DNA of 15,484 nt, taken from the NCBI GenBank assembly GCA_018266965.1, contig JAFDZJ010000221.1, positions 1-15,484 of the forward strand. Reading direction: 5' to 3'. Each line of letters begins with the position of its first letter. Within the stretch, counting starts at the first letter, position 1. Source of the DNA: Bacteroidota bacterium. Its GTDB lineage: Bacteria > Bacteroidota > Bacteroidia > Flavobacteriales > Weeksellaceae. This document shows, in pieces, positions 14,798 to 15,484 of this stretch. The translations under genes were made by a program, and so were the position numbers. The notes beneath the pieces are model-generated. The model did no database searches, had not been told where the DNA came from, and saw only the letters and a program-made list of their open reading frames with translations.

Positions 14798-14850
14798 ATA
14801 AAATAATAAATAGTTTGGGAAAATTCATTACATTTAACTTCAAAAAAAAG

Positions 14851-15336
14851 ATGGAAAATTCAACACTCACAATAATCAGTTTTATATTGATAATTATAGG
14901 TATTATAGGTACAATATTACCCGTTCTCCCTGGTCTAATATTGAGTTTTGCTGGATTGCTCTTATACAAATTTGGCACAACTAATGATTTGTCTATTCTG
15001 TACATTTGGATTTTTGGTTTGCTCACAATTATCTCGCTTATTTTTGAATTTGTGATTCCTGCCAAAACCAACAAAAAATATGGAGGCACAAAATGGGGTT
15101 CCGTAGGCTCTTTTCTAGGAGTTATTATAGGTTTTTTTTGGATACCATTACCATTTGGGTTTTTGATAGGTATGCTTTTGGGCGTATTTTTTGCAGAACT
15201 TCTTCATGATGTCAATGATAAAAAGAAAGCTCTAAATTCTGTAAAAGGAGCCTTTATAGGATTTTTCATCAGTACAACATTCAATTTTGGTATTTCTTTG
15301 GCAATATTATTGATTGTCATTTTTAATAGTATTTGA
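14851..15336 (+). CDS. DUF456-family membrane protein
   Basis: Small multi-spanning inner-membrane protein of the DUF456 family; no function is established. From the ATG at 14851 it has 161 residues, the usual family length. Hydrophobic helices fall at about 6-36 (a hairpin with the conserved GTILPVLPGLILSFAGLLLY motif), 46-65 (WIFGLLTIISLIFEFVIP), 82-117 (a glycine-rich hairpin, GSVGSFLGVIIGFF and FGFLIGMLLGVFFAELLHD) and 135-158. The GTILPVLPG and GxxxGxxxG-type spacing are the family hallmarks. An upstream in-frame TTG at 14815 would add 12 polar residues but was rejected in favour of the ATG. It is divergent from the mscM-like gene with a 66-bp shared promoter region; TACATTTA at 14829-14836 is a near match to TAnnTTTG. 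Confidence 0.86.
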   Translation: MENSTLTIISFILIIIGIIGTILPVLPGLILSFAGLLLYKFGTTNDLSILYIWIFGLLTIISLIFEFVIPAKTNKKYGGTKWGSVGSFLGVIIGFFWIPLPFGFLIGMLLGVFFAELLHDVNDKKKALNSVKGAFIGFFISTTFNFGISLAILLIVIFNSI

Positions 15337-15361
15337 TTTTTTAATAAAAAATATTTTGACA

Positions 15362-15484
15362 ATGATTAATAAATTTATGTTGATTTTTTTGGTTTCAGTT
15401 TTTTTTTCATCATGCAATGCACAGAGAACAAAATCCTACAAACTAAAAAACAAAATTCAGAAACAACAATCCACTACCAACAAG
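15362..15484 (+). CDS. Lipoprotein, 5' part only (cut by window end)
   Basis: Forty-one codons are visible, with no stop before the window edge. The start MINKFMLIFLVSVFFSSC is a lipoprotein signal peptide: a lysine, a short hydrophobic core and a lipobox-like FSSC with C18 as the predicted lipidated residue. The following mature part, NAQRTKSYKLKNKIQ and onward, is polar, basic and rich in lysine and glutamine. The protein should be exported and anchored to the inner or outer membrane. The family cannot be identified from this stub. It starts 25 bp after the DUF456 stop and may be co-transcribed with it; TATTTTG just upstream (15352-15358) is one base short of the -7 consensus. Confidence 0.7.
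   Translation, partial: MINKFMLIFLVSVFFSSCNAQRTKSYKLKNKIQKQQSTTNK

Noticed and set aside
14815..14850. In-frame TTG start 12 codons upstream for the DUF456 protein
   Set aside because: TTG is unusual here, the extra residues are polar and not family-like, and the ATG at 14851 gives the normal length.
1..15484. tRNA, rRNA or riboswitch in the intergenic gaps
   Set aside because: No GTTCRA-type T-loop or GC-rich structured stretch was seen; all gaps are under about 260 bases and AT-rich.

Overview
The window looks like a chromosomal segment of a Bacteroidota species, most likely class Flavobacteriia (Weeksellaceae-like; inference from protein style only). It is AT-rich, roughly one third G+C in hand-counted rows. 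Its start codons lack Shine-Dalgarno sequences and are preceded by A-rich leaders. Several genes carry the Bacteroidota sigma-ABfrB-type -7 element TAnnTTTG, in one case with a TTTG -33 element at the ideal 19-bp spacing. No tRNA, rRNA, CRISPR array or transposase was seen.

Left part (1-8251, plus strand) is housekeeping: DNA topoisomerase III (topB), the purine genes purD and guaA, a DEAD-box RNA helicase followed 30 bp later by the ribosome-assembly GTPase era, and a small DoxX-family membrane protein. purD and guaA each end in a clear intrinsic terminator.

Middle part (8410-13368, minus strand) mixes core and accessory genes. In transcription order these are a HincII-type restriction-modification operon (methyltransferase, then endonuclease, sharing an ATGA overlap), pdxJ (vitamin B6), a DUF6922/AbiEii-type nucleotidyltransferase pair that resembles a toxin-antitoxin or abortive-infection module, and a YbfF-like alpha/beta hydrolase. 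Two different tandem microsatellites (7-bp units upstream of pdxJ, 8-bp units upstream of the hydrolase) lie in the gaps of this block.

Right part: an MscS-family channel of the YbdG/MscM type (minus), a DUF456 membrane protein (plus), and the 5' end of a lipoprotein gene cut by the window edge.

Most notable observation: the endonuclease keeps HincII's catalytic residues (D111, D124, K126) and DNA-intercalating glutamine (Q135), which predicts the target GTYRAC. A by-eye scan of all 15.5 kb finds that target only once (GTTAAC at 9413-9418, inside the AbiEii-like gene), against about ten expected from base composition. This suggests the system has been active in this lineage long enough to shape the chromosome. 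Other points are three genes with TAnnTTTG only 4-5 bp before the ATG (probable leaderless mRNAs), a DEFD instead of DEAD motif in the helicase, and a glycine replacing the second TOPRIM aspartate in topoisomerase III.
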